Counted from the stretch's first letter, positions 15,316-25,869 are shown. The stretch is 64,000 nt of DNA from Alsobacter sp046349155 (GCA_046349155.1 JAXMCW010000004.1:496001-560000), one strand, 5' to 3'. Notes: a model not told the origin generated them from the sequence alone. Translations and numbers: made by a program.

Positions 15316-16386
15316 GTGGACCGCGCGGCGGCCTCGCCGCTGACCGCAGCCGACATCGCCACGGCGCTCGCTCCCCTCGCCGGGCGCCGCCGCCTCCTCC
15401 TCGCCGTATCGGGCGGCCCGGACAGCGCCTGCCTGCTGCACATGCTGGCGCGCTGGCGCCGCGACCACCCCGGCGTCGCGCTGGAGGCGGCCACGGTCGA
15501 CCACGGCCTGCGACAGGCCTCCGCCGACGAAGCGGCGGCCGTCGCCGCATGGTGCGGCCGGCTCGGCCTGCCGCATGCGACGCTGCGCTGGACCGGGCTC
15601 AAGCCGCGCAGCGGCCTCCAGGCCGCCGCCCGGGAGGCCCGCTACGCGCTGCTGGCGGCGCATGCGCGGGCGGCCGGGGCGGATGTGCTGCTGACGGCCC
15701 ACCATGCGGACGACCAGGCCGAGACCGTCCTGATGCGGCTCGCCCATGGCAGCGGCCTGCGGGGGCTCGCCGGCATGGCCCCGCTCGCGCGCCGGCCGGG
15801 GGGATTGCTGCACGCCCGTCCCCTGCTGCACCTCCCCAAGGCCCGCCTCGTCGCCACGCTCGCGGCCTGGGGCGAGCCCAGCTTCGAGGATCCCTCCAAC
15901 GCAGATCCCCGCCACGGCCGCTCGCGCGCCCGGGCCCTGGCCCCCCTGCTGGCCAGGGAGGGCCTGAGCCCCGGCCGCCTCCTCCGGCTGGCGGAGCGCG
16001 CCCGCCGGGCCGAGGAGGCCCTCGACGCCCTCGCCCGCGAGGCCTTCGCCCGCCATGCCTGCCGGGACGGCGCGGGAACCTCGCTCGCGCCCGGGCTCTT
16101 CGACGAGGCCCCCGAGATCGTAATCCGGGTCCTGCTCGAGGCGCTCGGCGGCCGCGCGGACCAGGAGATCCCGGCCTTGCGCCTCGCGCGCGTCGAGGCG
16201 CTCGCGGTGGCCCTGGCGGAGGCCCGCGCCGAGGGCCGGGCGCTGCGCCGCACCATCGCGGGACAGGTGATGTCCCTCGATCGCCATGCTCGGGTCACGA
16301 TCAGGGCGGAAAAATCAAGACGGCGGGGCCGCGGGGCGGCCGGCGCCGGCGCGGCGTTCATCGCGCGACAAGGAGCCTCGTGCTAG
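15316..16386 (+). CDS. tilS: tRNA(Ile)-lysidine synthase TilS
   Basis: A 356-residue N-type ATP pyrophosphatase that attaches lysine to C34 of the CAU-anticodon tRNA-Ile so that it reads AUA. The PP-loop SGGPDS is at residues 32-37; VDHGLR and TAHHADDQAETVLMRLAHGSG follow as in the family. A GTG start lies ten bases after the cpoB stop, so the two are cotranscribed. The C-terminal part is short and basic, lacking a clear full-length TilS C-terminal domain. Confidence 0.93.
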   Translation: MDRAAASPLTAADIATALAPLAGRRRLLLAVSGGPDSACLLHMLARWRRDHPGVALEAATVDHGLRQASADEAAAVAAWCGRLGLPHATLRWTGLKPRSGLQAAAREARYALLAAHARAAGADVLLTAHHADDQAETVLMRLAHGSGLRGLAGMAPLARRPGGLLHARPLLHLPKARLVATLAAWGEPSFEDPSNADPRHGRSRARALAPLLAREGLSPGRLLRLAERARRAEEALDALAREAFARHACRDGAGTSLAPGLFDEAPEIVIRVLLEALGGRADQEIPALRLARVEALAVALAEARAEGRALRRTIAGQVMSLDRHARVTIRAEKSRRRGRGAAGAGAAFIARQGASC

Positions 16387-16487
16387 GCCATTCCGTCCGA
16401 TGACGCGATTCCGGGGTTCTCCCGGGATGCGGCGGCCGGTCCCGGACGGTCAGGCCCGCCCGGAATCGCCCGCGGAGACCGGCTTCC

Positions 16488-16518
16488 CTTGGCAAGAGGG
16501 GCGTCGAGACCTACATTG
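16488..16518 (+). promoter_or_regulatory. Candidate ftsH promoter, sigma-70 or heat-shock type
   Basis: TTGGCA, 17 bases, TACATT fits sigma-70. Read as CCCTTGGCA, 16 bases, CTACATTG, it also resembles alphaproteobacterial RpoH promoters, which start with CTTG and have a CTATNT-like -10. It lies about 70 bases upstream of ftsH. Confidence 0.5.
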
Positions 16519-16583
16519 AGACTACGCAACCGCGCCTTCCGCGTTCTTCACGCGACCGGCCTCATCAAGGCGATCGATCGGTA

Positions 16584-18506
16584 ATGAACCCGAACGTCCG
16601 CAACTTCGCCCTCTGGGTGATCATTTTCCTCCTCGTGCTGGCGCTCGTCACGCTGTTCCAGAACCCTGGGCAGCGCTCGGCCTCCTACGAGATGCCGTAC
16701 AGCCAGTTCCTCAACGAGGTCGATTCTGGCCGGGTTTCCAACGTCGTGATCTCCGGACCCGAGGTGCACGGCACCTTGTCCGACGGCCGGCCGTTCCAGA
16801 CCTACGCGCCGAACGACCCCAACCTCGTGCAGAAGCTCTCGCAAAAGGGCGTGAACTTCTCGGCCAAGCCGCTGCAGGAGAACCTGCCCTGGTTCCTGGC
16901 GCTGCTCGTCAACTGGATGCCGTTGATCGTCTTCATCGCGGCCTGGATCTTCCTGTCGCGCCAGATGCAGGGCGCCAGCGGCAAGGCCATGGGCTTCGGC
17001 AAATCCAAGGCGAAGCTGCTGACGGAGGCGCATGGCCGCGTCACCTTCGAGGACGTGGCCGGCGTCGACGAGGCCAAGGAAGACCTCAACGAGATCGTCG
17101 AGTTCCTGCGCGACCCGCAGAAGTTCCAGCGCCTCGGCGGGCGCATTCCGCGCGGCGTGTTGCTGGTCGGCCCGCCCGGCACCGGCAAGACGCTGCTCGC
17201 CCGCGCCATCGCCGGCGAGGCGAACGTGCCGTTCTTCACCATCTCGGGCTCCGATTTCGTCGAGATGTTCGTGGGCGTCGGCGCGAGCCGCGTGCGCGAC
17301 ATGTTCGAGCAGGCCAAGAAGAACGCGCCCTGCATCATCTACATCGACGAGATCGACGCGGTGGGCCGCCACCGCGGCGCCGGCCTGGGCGGCGGCAATG
17401 ACGAGCGCGAGCAGACGCTGAACCAGCTGCTCGTCGAGATGGACGGCTTCGAGGCGAACGAGGGCATCATCCTCATCGCCGCCACCAACCGCCCCGACGT
17501 GCTCGACCCTGCGCTGCTGCGTCCCGGCCGCTTCGACCGCCAGATCGTCGTGCCGAACCCCGACGTGATCGGACGCGAGCGCATCCTGCGCGTCCATGTC
17601 CGCAAGGTGCCCCTGGCGCCCGACGTCGACCTCAAGACGGTGGCGCGCGGCACGCCCGGCTTCTCCGGCGCGGACCTGATGAACCTCGTCAACGAGGCGG
17701 CCCTCCTCGCGGCGCGGCGCGGCAAGCGCATCGTCACGATGAAGGAGTTCGAGGACGCCAAGGACAAGGTGATGATGGGCGCAGAGCGCCGCACCCTGGT
17801 GATGAGCGAGGAGGAGAAGCGCCTCACCGCCTATCACGAGGCCGGCCACGCCATCCTCGCGCTGAACGTCAAGGCGACCGACCCCGTCCACAAGGCGACG
17901 ATCATCCCGCGCGGCCGCGCGCTGGGCATGGTCATGCAGCTTCCCGAGCGCGACAAGCTCTCGATGAGCTACGAGCAGATGACCTCGCGCCTCGCCATCA
18001 TGATGGGCGGCCGCGTGGCCGAGGAGCTGATCTTCGGCCCCGAGAAGGTCACCTCGGGCGCCGCCTCCGACATCGAGCAGGCCACCCGCCTCGCCCGCAT
18101 GATGGTGACGCGCTGGGGCTTCTCGAGCGAACTCGGCACGGTGGCCTACGGCGAGAACCAGGACGAGGTCTTCCTCGGCATGTCGGTGTCCCGCCAGCAG
18201 AACATCTCGGAGGCCACGGCGCAGAAGATCGACGCCGAGGTCCGCCGCCTCGTCGAGCAGGGCTACAAGGAGGCGACCGAGGTCCTCACCGCCAAGCGCG
18301 ACGAACTCGAGAAGCTGGCCGGCGGCCTGCTGGAATACGAGACCCTGTCGGGCGAGGAGATCCGCGACCTGCTCGCCGGCAAGCCTCCCGTGCGCGACAT
18401 CTCCGACGAGCCGCCCAGCCGCTCGGCGCCCGTGGTGCCGACGGCCGGCAAGGGTCGCCCGCGCCAGGAGCCCGACGCGGGGATGGAGCCGCAGCCCCAG
18501 GCCTGA
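16584..18506 (+). CDS. ftsH: ATP-dependent zinc metalloprotease FtsH
   Basis: A 640-residue membrane-bound AAA+ protease that degrades misfolded membrane proteins and regulators such as RpoH and LpxC. Membrane helices lie at about residues 7-25 and 103-124. Walker A GPPGTGKT is at 196-203, Walker B IIYIDEIDAVG and the SRH LLRPGRFDRQI follow, and the zinc site HEAGH is near 418. The C-terminus is Pro/Arg-rich. It is followed by a terminator. A possible heat-shock promoter precedes it, and rpoH lies elsewhere in the window. Confidence 0.98.
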   Translation: MNPNVRNFALWVIIFLLVLALVTLFQNPGQRSASYEMPYSQFLNEVDSGRVSNVVISGPEVHGTLSDGRPFQTYAPNDPNLVQKLSQKGVNFSAKPLQENLPWFLALLVNWMPLIVFIAAWIFLSRQMQGASGKAMGFGKSKAKLLTEAHGRVTFEDVAGVDEAKEDLNEIVEFLRDPQKFQRLGGRIPRGVLLVGPPGTGKTLLARAIAGEANVPFFTISGSDFVEMFVGVGASRVRDMFEQAKKNAPCIIYIDEIDAVGRHRGAGLGGGNDEREQTLNQLLVEMDGFEANEGIILIAATNRPDVLDPALLRPGRFDRQIVVPNPDVIGRERILRVHVRKVPLAPDVDLKTVARGTPGFSGADLMNLVNEAALLAARRGKRIVTMKEFEDAKDKVMMGAERRTLVMSEEEKRLTAYHEAGHAILALNVKATDPVHKATIIPRGRALGMVMQLPERDKLSMSYEQMTSRLAIMMGGRVAEELIFGPEKVTSGAASDIEQATRLARMMVTRWGFSSELGTVAYGENQDEVFLGMSVSRQQNISEATAQKIDAEVRRLVEQGYKEATEVLTAKRDELEKLAGGLLEYETLSGEEIRDLLAGKPPVRDISDEPPSRSAPVVPTAGKGRPRQEPDAGMEPQPQA

Positions 18507-18531
18507 TCCGCCGGGGCCGGACGAAACACGA

Positions 18532-18558
18532 GGGCTCGCCGCGAGGCGGGCCCTTTTT
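18532..18558 (+). terminator. Rho-independent terminator of ftsH
   Basis: GGGCTCGCC, loop GCGA, GGCGGGCCC (one G-T wobble), then TTTTT. Confidence 0.85.
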
Positions 18559-19047
18559 GCTGGGCGTCCCCACCGGCCGCCTTGCCGCGCATGATGGTCG
18601 CGTGGCCGGTCCTGCCGGCCTCCGGCACGGTCTGGACCGCGGCCGTCGATCCGAGGCCGTCGGGCCTCGGGCGGCGCCAGGCCGCTCGCGCCCCCGCGTC
18701 CTGCGCGACGGACGGCTCCGCCGCCTCGAGCAGCCGGCCCGCCAGCGAAGCGGGGTTCGGGCAGGGAACCATCCTCGACCCGCTCCGTCGCCGAACGCGA
18801 CCTGCTTCGCCAGCGAGAGCTTGCGCCAGGATCACGCGGCCGCTCGCGGCGGCGGCCCGGGAGGCCCAGCGCGCCTGCGACGTCGACCGGGGGCACGGGC
18901 CGCGCCGTGGTGCATTAAGCGGGTGAAGCCGAAGGCGACCCCGGCCTCGTTCAAGACATGCGGGGGAGGGGGGCGGCTGCCGCAGGACCGGTCTCGCTGG
19001 ATCCTGACGCTTCGCAAGCCGAAGTCGCGGGCGAGGGACAAGCCTCC
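18559..19047. other. Gene-free stretch between ftsH and glmM
   Basis: About 490 bases with no gene I can support. Open frames on both strands have Arg/Pro/Ala-rich translations typical of shadow frames in GC-rich DNA, no ribosome site and no recognisable domain. It could be a decayed gene. The glmM promoter region begins just after it. Confidence 0.6.
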
Positions 19048-19082
19048 TTTACAATTCATTATCGATCGGATGTAAACATCCG
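19048..19082 (+). promoter_or_regulatory. Candidate glmM promoter with inverted repeats
   Basis: TTTACA, 17 bases, TGTAAA can be read as a -35/-10 pair and is also a symmetric inverted repeat. It overlaps a second perfect inverted repeat, CGGATG-TAAA-CATCCG (19067-19082). The sequence is AT-richer than its surroundings and lies about 95 bases upstream of the glmM start. Confidence 0.45.
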
Positions 19083-19171
19083 CCAATGTTGAACGACGGC
19101 GGGCATCGCGACGACGCGGCCCTCGGCGGGATCACGGATCCCGTCCGTCCGCCCTCACGGGACAGAGGTCC

Positions 19172-20515
<1,344 letters not shown>

Positions 20516-20675
20516 AGCGGCCCCTTCATCGTTCCAACATCCGTGCGCGAGCGGTGCGGGCCCCTGGCCCGCGCCGCGCCGTGGCGCGCCCGGCTTCGGG
20601 CCTTCGGGCCGGGCTCAGGCCCGTCCGCGACCAGTCCAAGTGAAGATCGCAAAAAAGTAACCCTAACGAGTAACC

Positions 20676-20690
20676 TTAAGGCGTCTTTAA
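20676..20690 (+). promoter_or_regulatory. CtrA box upstream of the outer-membrane barrel gene
   Basis: TTAA-GGCGTCT-TTAA, an exact TTAA-N7-TTAA, about 80 bases upstream of the barrel gene start. It also forms the inverted repeat CTTAA...TTAAG. Two GTAACC copies stand just before it. In Brucella, omp25 is reported to be under CtrA control, which supports the reading. Confidence 0.6.
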
Positions 20691-20766
20691 GAGTACACGC
20701 TCAATAGTTGTCCCATCAGACCCCGGCAGGCCGCGCGCTGGCGTGCCGCAAGATGGGACTTTTGTC

Positions 20767-21606
20767 ATGCGTAGCCTGAACGTCCTCGCTCTCGCGGGTT
20801 GGCTCGCCCTCGGCGCCGCGGGTGCGGCCCAGGCAGCCGACCTCCCCGCTCCGCCTCCTCCGCCCGCTCCCGTCGAATTCGGCGGCTGGTACCTGCGCGG
20901 CGACATTGGCGGCGCCATCGGCATGCTGGAATCCGTCGGCTCCACGTTCAACCCCGACATCACGGTGCCGGGCTTCCAGTCCAATTCGAGCAGCCTCGGC
21001 AACGCGCTCTTCCTGGGCGCGGGCGTCGGCTACCAGTTCAACTCGTGGTTCCGCGCCGACGTCACCGGCGAGTGGCGCAACCAGCAGAGCTATCGTGCGG
21101 TGGAGAGCTATGCCGACGAGTTCGGCATTGGCTGCGCCAATGGCCGCTGCCCCGACAGCTACTATGGCAAGCTGCAGACCAACGCCCTCTTCATGGTCAA
21201 CGGCTACGTGGACCTCGGCACCTGGTCGGGCCTGACGCCCTATGTGGGGGCCGGCTTCGGCACCGGCTATACCCGCTTCGGACCCATCCAGGACTTCGGC
21301 ACGGACCCGGCGGCGGCGGGCTACGGCATTGCCTCGTCCAAGGCGGCGTGGCAGCCGGCCTGGGCGCTCATGGCGGGCGTCTCCTACGCCTTCTCGCCCA
21401 ACCTCGCGCTCGACGTGGGGTATCGCTACCTGAATCTCGGCAGCTTCTCGTCGAACCCGATCCAGTGCCAGGCGCCCGGCGTCTGTGCCAACGAGATCCA
21501 GAAGATCCGCGTGGCCTCCTCCGACGTCCGCGTCGGCCTGCGCTGGATGTTCGGCGCGCCAGTCCCCGTCGCCCCGCCTCCTGCTCCGCTCGTGCGCAAG
21601 TACTGA
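20767..21606 (+). CDS. Outer-membrane beta-barrel protein, Omp25/31 family
   Basis: A 279-residue porin-like protein. The signal peptide ends near AAQAAD (about residue 22), followed by a Pro-rich PAPPPPPAP segment. Alternating strands include GGWYLRGDIGGAIG, LGAGVGYQFNSWFRADVTGEW and ALDVGYRYLNLG, and the C-terminal strand VRVGLRWMF matches the opacity/Omp25 family. The extension after it (residues 265-279) ends with RKY, which is typical. A loop around residues 115-135 contains two Cys (IGCANGRCPDS). A start at 20743 is unlikely because it would precede the signal peptide without need. Confidence 0.9.
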   Translation: MRSLNVLALAGWLALGAAGAAQAADLPAPPPPPAPVEFGGWYLRGDIGGAIGMLESVGSTFNPDITVPGFQSNSSSLGNALFLGAGVGYQFNSWFRADVTGEWRNQQSYRAVESYADEFGIGCANGRCPDSYYGKLQTNALFMVNGYVDLGTWSGLTPYVGAGFGTGYTRFGPIQDFGTDPAAAGYGIASSKAAWQPAWALMAGVSYAFSPNLALDVGYRYLNLGSFSSNPIQCQAPGVCANEIQKIRVASSDVRVGLRWMFGAPVPVAPPPAPLVRKY

Positions 21607-21634
21607 CCCCTCTGCCGCACGCATGGAGTGCATC

Positions 21635-21660
21635 CGGCGCCGCCTCTCGCGGCGCCGTTT
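21635..21660 (+). terminator. Hairpin terminator after the barrel gene
   Basis: CGGCGCCGC, loop CTCTC, GCGGCGCCG, then TTT. The T-run is short, so termination may be partial. Confidence 0.6.
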
Positions 21661-21800
21661 GCGTTCGGGCCCGGTGTCGCCAGGTGGAGGCGGGGGGCAG
21701 GGGACCGGGAGAGGCCGGGAGCCCCAGCCCGAGGCGGCCAGGCCGCCAAGAAGCGCCCGCCATGCCGCTCCGGGGACAGCGGCCTTCGGATTCTTTTCAT

Positions 21801-21889
21801 TTGACGCGCCAGCCGGCTTGGGCTTAAGCCCGTCGGCGGGACACTCCCCCCCAACGGGGAGCGCCCATCTGCAAGGATGGAGAACAGCG
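21801..21889 (+). ncRNA. Probable serC leader RNA motif
   Basis: The serC leader is a conserved alphaproteobacterial RNA found upstream of serC. Here three stems stand in a row just before serC: GGGCTTAAGCCC (21820-21831), CTCCCC/GGGGAG with a six-base loop (21844-21861) and CCATC/GATGG (21865-21880), which overlaps the ribosome-site region. A TTGACG -35 at 21801 would start transcription just before the stems. The stems and setting are seen; the match to the named motif is from memory. Confidence 0.6.
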
Positions 21890-23062
21890 ATGACGTCAGC
21901 GACGCCCGGCCGCCGGCCGGCGAACCCGCATTTTTCCTCCGGCCCCTGCGCCAAGCGCCCCGGCTGGTCCCACGAAGCCCTCAAGGACGCCTCGCTCGGC
22001 CGCTCGCACCGCGCCAAGGTGGGCAAGGCCAAGCTGAAGCAGGCCATCGACCTCACCCGCGAGGTCCTGCAGGTCCCCGCCGACTACCGCATCGCCATCG
22101 TGCCCGCCTCCGACACGGGGGCCGTGGAGATGGCTCTGTGGTCGCTGCTCGGCGCCCGCGGCGTCGACATGGTCGCCTGGGAGAGCTTCGGCGAGGGCTG
22201 GGTGACCGATGTCGTCAAGCAGCTGAAGCTCAAGGACGCCCGCGTACTCAAGGCGGGCTACGGCGAGATCGTCGACCTCGCCGCGATCGATTTCGACAAC
22301 GACGTCGTCTTCACCTGGAACGGCACGACCTCGGGCGTGCGCGTGCCCGACGGCGACTTCATTCCCGCCGACCGCAAGGGCCTGACGATCTGCGACGCCA
22401 CGTCCGCCGCCTTTGCCCAGCGGCTCGACTGGCCCAAGCTCGACGTCGTCACCTTCTCCTGGCAGAAGGTGCTGGGCGGCGAGGCGGCTCACGGCATGCT
22501 GGTCCTGTCGCCGCGCGCGGCCGAGCGGCTTGTGAGCTACACGCCCGCCTGGCCCCTTCCCAAGATCTTCCGCATGACGTCGGGCGGCAAGCTCACCGAG
22601 GGGCTCTTCCAGGGCGAGACGATCAACACGCCCTCCATGCTCTGCGTGGAGGACTATCTCGACGCCCTGCACTGGGCGAAGGGCCTGGGCGGCCTCGACG
22701 CGCTGATCGCGCGCGCCGACGCCAATACCGGGGCCGTCTCCGACTTCGTGGCCCGCAACGACTGGCTGTCCTTCCTGGCCCGGGACCCCGCCACGCGCTC
22801 CAACACGAGCGTCTGCCTCGTCTTCAGCGATCCCGCCGTGCAGGCCCTGCCGGCGGAGGCCCAGGCCGCCTTCGCCAAGACCGTGGCCGATCTCCTGGAG
22901 AAGCAGGGCGTCGGCTACGACCTCGGCGCCTACCGCGACGCTCCTCCGGGCCTGCGCATCTGGTGCGGCGCCACGGTGGAGCGCGCCGACGTCGCCGCCC
23001 TCATGGAATGGGTCGGCTGGGCCTATGCCGAGGCGAAGGCCGGCCTGAGCAAGGCGGCCTGA
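21890..23062 (+). CDS. serC: Phosphoserine aminotransferase
   Basis: A 390-residue PLP enzyme that converts 3-phosphohydroxypyruvate and glutamate to phosphoserine. NPHFSSGPCAKRPGW opens the protein and SWQKVLGGEAAHGM holds the PLP Lys near residue 193. It is the longer alphaproteobacterial/archaeal type. The ATG at 21890 is preceded by GGATGGAG. serA follows 166 bases later, so the two catalyse consecutive steps of serine synthesis. Confidence 0.96.
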   Translation: MTSATPGRRPANPHFSSGPCAKRPGWSHEALKDASLGRSHRAKVGKAKLKQAIDLTREVLQVPADYRIAIVPASDTGAVEMALWSLLGARGVDMVAWESFGEGWVTDVVKQLKLKDARVLKAGYGEIVDLAAIDFDNDVVFTWNGTTSGVRVPDGDFIPADRKGLTICDATSAAFAQRLDWPKLDVVTFSWQKVLGGEAAHGMLVLSPRAAERLVSYTPAWPLPKIFRMTSGGKLTEGLFQGETINTPSMLCVEDYLDALHWAKGLGGLDALIARADANTGAVSDFVARNDWLSFLARDPATRSNTSVCLVFSDPAVQALPAEAQAAFAKTVADLLEKQGVGYDLGAYRDAPPGLRIWCGATVERADVAALMEWVGWAYAEAKAGLSKAA

Positions 23063-23228
23063 ACCCGTCCGCCCGTCACGGCGAGGCGTCCGGCGACCAG
23101 GCAGGCCGTCGTCCCCGGGCGGGGCCGGGCCTGCCTTGCCGCTCCCGCCCTGACGGTCCCGACCTGTCCCCAGACATCACCCGGCGCAGCGCGCCGCCCC
23201 TCCTGCCGGAGGGATGAAGGAGACCACC

Positions 23229-24809
23229 ATGGCACCCCGTGTCCTCATTTCCGACGCCCTGTCCCCCGCCGCCGTCGGCATCTTCCGCGAGCGCGGCGTC
23301 GCCGTGGACGTCAAGCCCGGCCTCGACAAGGACGAGCTCGCCGCCATCATCGGCGACTATGACGGCCTCGCCATCCGCTCGGCCACCAAGGTCACCGCGA
23401 AGCTGCTCGAGAGCGCGCCGCGGCTGAAGGTGGTGGGCCGCGCCGGCATCGGCGTCGACAACGTCGATATCCCCGCCGCCACGGCCAAGGGCGTGATCGT
23501 GATGAACACGCCGTTCGGCAACTCCATCACCACGGCCGAGCACGCCATCGCCCTGATGTTCGCGCTCGCCCGCGAGATCCCGGCGGCCGACGCCTCCACC
23601 CAGGCCGGGAAGTGGGAGAAGAACCGCTTCATGGGCGTGGAAATCACCGGCAAGACCCTGGGCGTCATCGGCTGCGGCAATATCGGCGCGATCGTCGCCG
23701 ACCGCGGGATCGGGCTGCGCATGCGCGTCATCGCCTACGACCCCTTCCTGTCGCCCGAGCGCGCGCTCGACATCGGCGTGGAGAAGGTCGAGCTCGACGA
23801 CCTGCTGGCGCGCGCCGACTTCATCACGCTCCATGTCCCCATGACGGCGCAGACCAAGAACATCCTGTCCGCGGGGGCCCTGGCGCGGACGAAGAAGGGC
23901 GTGCGCATCATCAACTGCGCGCGCGGCGGCCTGGTGGACGAGGAGGCGCTCGCCGCCCTGCTGGGCAGCGGCCATGTCGCGGGCGCCGCCTTCGACGTGT
24001 TCACCGTGGAGCCCGCCAAGCAGAACCCGCTCTTCGGCCTGCCCAACGTCGTGTGCACGCCTCATCTCGGCGCGTCGACCAGCGAGGCGCAGGAGAACGT
24101 GGCGCTCCAGGTGGCCGAGCAGATGTCGGACTATCTGGTGCGCGGCGCGATCTCGAACGCGATCAACTTCCCCTCCATCACGGCGGAAGAGGCGCCCAAG
24201 CTGAAGCCCTTCATCGCGCTCGCCGAGCGGCTCGGTTCCTTTGCCGGCCAGCTCACCGAGAGCGGCATCAAGGAAGTCCGCATCACCTACGAGGGCGCCG
24301 TCGCCAGCCTCAAGATCAAGGCGCTGACGGCCTCCGCCGTCGCCGGCCTGCTGCGCCCGCTGCTGCAGGACGTCAACGTGGTCTCCGCGCCCATCGTGGC
24401 CAAGGACCGCGGCATCGTGGTGGAGGAGGCGACGCGCGCGGCGGAGGGCGACTACGAGTCCCTGATCACGCTCACGGTCGTCACCGAGACCCAGGAGCGC
24501 TCCGTGGCGGGCACGGTCTTCCATGACGGCAAGCCGCGGATCGTCGCCATCAAGGGCATCAAGGTCGATGCGGAGTTCGGCCCCTCGATGCTCTACGTCA
24601 CCAACGAGGACAAGCCAGGCTTCATCGGGCGTTTCGCGGGACTGCTCGGCGACGCCGGCATCAACATCGCTACCTTCGCGCTCGGCCGCGACGCCCAGGG
24701 CGGCTCCGCCATCGCGCTGGTCGAGGTCGACGGCCCGGTGCCCGCCGACGTCGTGGCCAGGATCCAGACCATCCAGGGCGTCAAGCAGGCCAAGCCGCTG
24801 CGGTTCTGA
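23229..24809 (+). CDS. serA: D-3-phosphoglycerate dehydrogenase
   Basis: A 526-residue NAD enzyme for the first step of serine synthesis. Substrate and NAD domains carry VVGRAGIGVDNVD, the GVIGCGNIG nucleotide fold (about residues 147-155), the catalytic Arg in NCARGGLVDE and the His in TPHLGAST. An intervening domain (about 320-445) and a C-terminal ACT domain (about 455-526, LYVTNEDKPGFIGRFAGLLG) make it the long, potentially serine-regulated form. The ATG at 23229 has GAAGGAG upstream. Confidence 0.97.
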   Translation: MAPRVLISDALSPAAVGIFRERGVAVDVKPGLDKDELAAIIGDYDGLAIRSATKVTAKLLESAPRLKVVGRAGIGVDNVDIPAATAKGVIVMNTPFGNSITTAEHAIALMFALAREIPAADASTQAGKWEKNRFMGVEITGKTLGVIGCGNIGAIVADRGIGLRMRVIAYDPFLSPERALDIGVEKVELDDLLARADFITLHVPMTAQTKNILSAGALARTKKGVRIINCARGGLVDEEALAALLGSGHVAGAAFDVFTVEPAKQNPLFGLPNVVCTPHLGASTSEAQENVALQVAEQMSDYLVRGAISNAINFPSITAEEAPKLKPFIALAERLGSFAGQLTESGIKEVRITYEGAVASLKIKALTASAVAGLLRPLLQDVNVVSAPIVAKDRGIVVEEATRAAEGDYESLITLTVVTETQERSVAGTVFHDGKPRIVAIKGIKVDAEFGPSMLYVTNEDKPGFIGRFAGLLGDAGINIATFALGRDAQGGSAIALVEVDGPVPADVVARIQTIQGVKQAKPLRF

Positions 24810-24963
24810 GGCCTTTGCCCCCTGCAAGTCCCGGCTGCCTGCTGATGCGGCCGGGATTCGCCCGCCGTCGGGTCGAACGATCGTGCCCGACGCAGGGAGT
24901 AAGTCCCGCCATCCCGCGAGCGCCATCGTCGAGAGGCGCGGTCTGCCCCAGGCCTTCCGACCG

Positions 24964-25869
24964 TCACCTCCTCCCCAGCCGCTCCGCGATGAAGATCCCG
25001 CCCAGCACCAAGGCGAGCGCGATCGCGCTGGAGGCGTCGAAGGGTTCGCCGAGGATCAGGACCGCCAGCAGGGCGCCGAAGACGGGCACGAGGTTGATGA
25101 AGAGCCCGGCGCGCCCTGGGCCGATGAGCTCAACGCCGCGGATGAAGGTGAGCTGCGAGATGAGCGAGGGGAACAGCCCCACATACGCGATGATCACCCA
25201 GCCCGCGGCGCTCGGCCACAGCAACTGCCCGCGCGCGGCCTCCACGGCCAGCAGCGGCAGCGAGGTGAGCGCGGCCACCCCGGCCATGGCGGCGAAGAAG
25301 GCGAGGGGCGCGACGGCCGGGCGGCTGCGCAGGCCCATCGTGTAGGCGGAATAGAAGACGCAGGCGATCAGCATCCAGACGTCGCCGACGTTGAACGAGA
25401 GCGTCCGCAGCCGCTCCAGGCTCCCCTGCGTGGCGAGCACGCCGACGCCGACGAGGGTCACCAGCATCCCGACGATCTGCACGGGGGTGATGCGCACCTT
25501 GTAGACCAGCAGCGAGCCGATCAGGACCAGCACGGGCATGGAACCCTGCAGGATCGTGATGTTGACGGCGGTGGTGCGGTGGGCCGCCTCGTAGAACAGC
25601 GCGTTGAAGACCGTGAAGCCGAGCGCCCCCATCCACAGCACGTAGGCCCACCGCGTGCGAAGCTTCGGTACGTCGCGGGCGATCTCGCGCCGGGCATAGA
25701 CGGCGAGGATGGCGCAGGACACGGCCCAGCGGGCCGCGGTGAGCACCATGGGGGAGACCTCGCCGACGGCGAGGCGCCCCGCCACGGCGTTGGCGCCCCA
25801 CATCAGCGCGGTCAGCGCCAGCAGCAGGTAGGCGTTGGACCAGATCCAGCGGCTCGCGCGCGACGCCAT
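24964..25869 (-). CDS. EamA/DMT-family transporter
   Basis: A 301-residue inner-membrane protein with about ten hydrophobic helices in two EamA repeats (residues 12-140 and 155-295). Typical motifs are ALMWGANAVAGR at the start and LVPVFGALLAVLILGEPF in the second repeat. The family mostly exports amino acids and other metabolites; the substrate here is not known. It is convergent with serA and divergent from the amidotransferase gene. Confidence 0.9.
   Translation of the reverse strand: MASRASRWIWSNAYLLLALTALMWGANAVAGRLAVGEVSPMVLTAARWAVSCAILAVYARREIARDVPKLRTRWAYVLWMGALGFTVFNALFYEAAHRTTAVNITILQGSMPVLVLIGSLLVYKVRITPVQIVGMLVTLVGVGVLATQGSLERLRTLSFNVGDVWMLIACVFYSAYTMGLRSRPAVAPLAFFAAMAGVAALTSLPLLAVEAARGQLLWPSAAGWVIIAYVGLFPSLISQLTFIRGVELIGPGRAGLFINLVPVFGALLAVLILGEPFDASSAIALALVLGGIFIAERLGRR

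Noticed and set aside
18557..19075. A 172-codon open frame between ftsH and glmM
   Set aside because: No ribosome site, no domain, low-complexity Arg/Pro/Ala composition, and a start inside the ftsH terminator.
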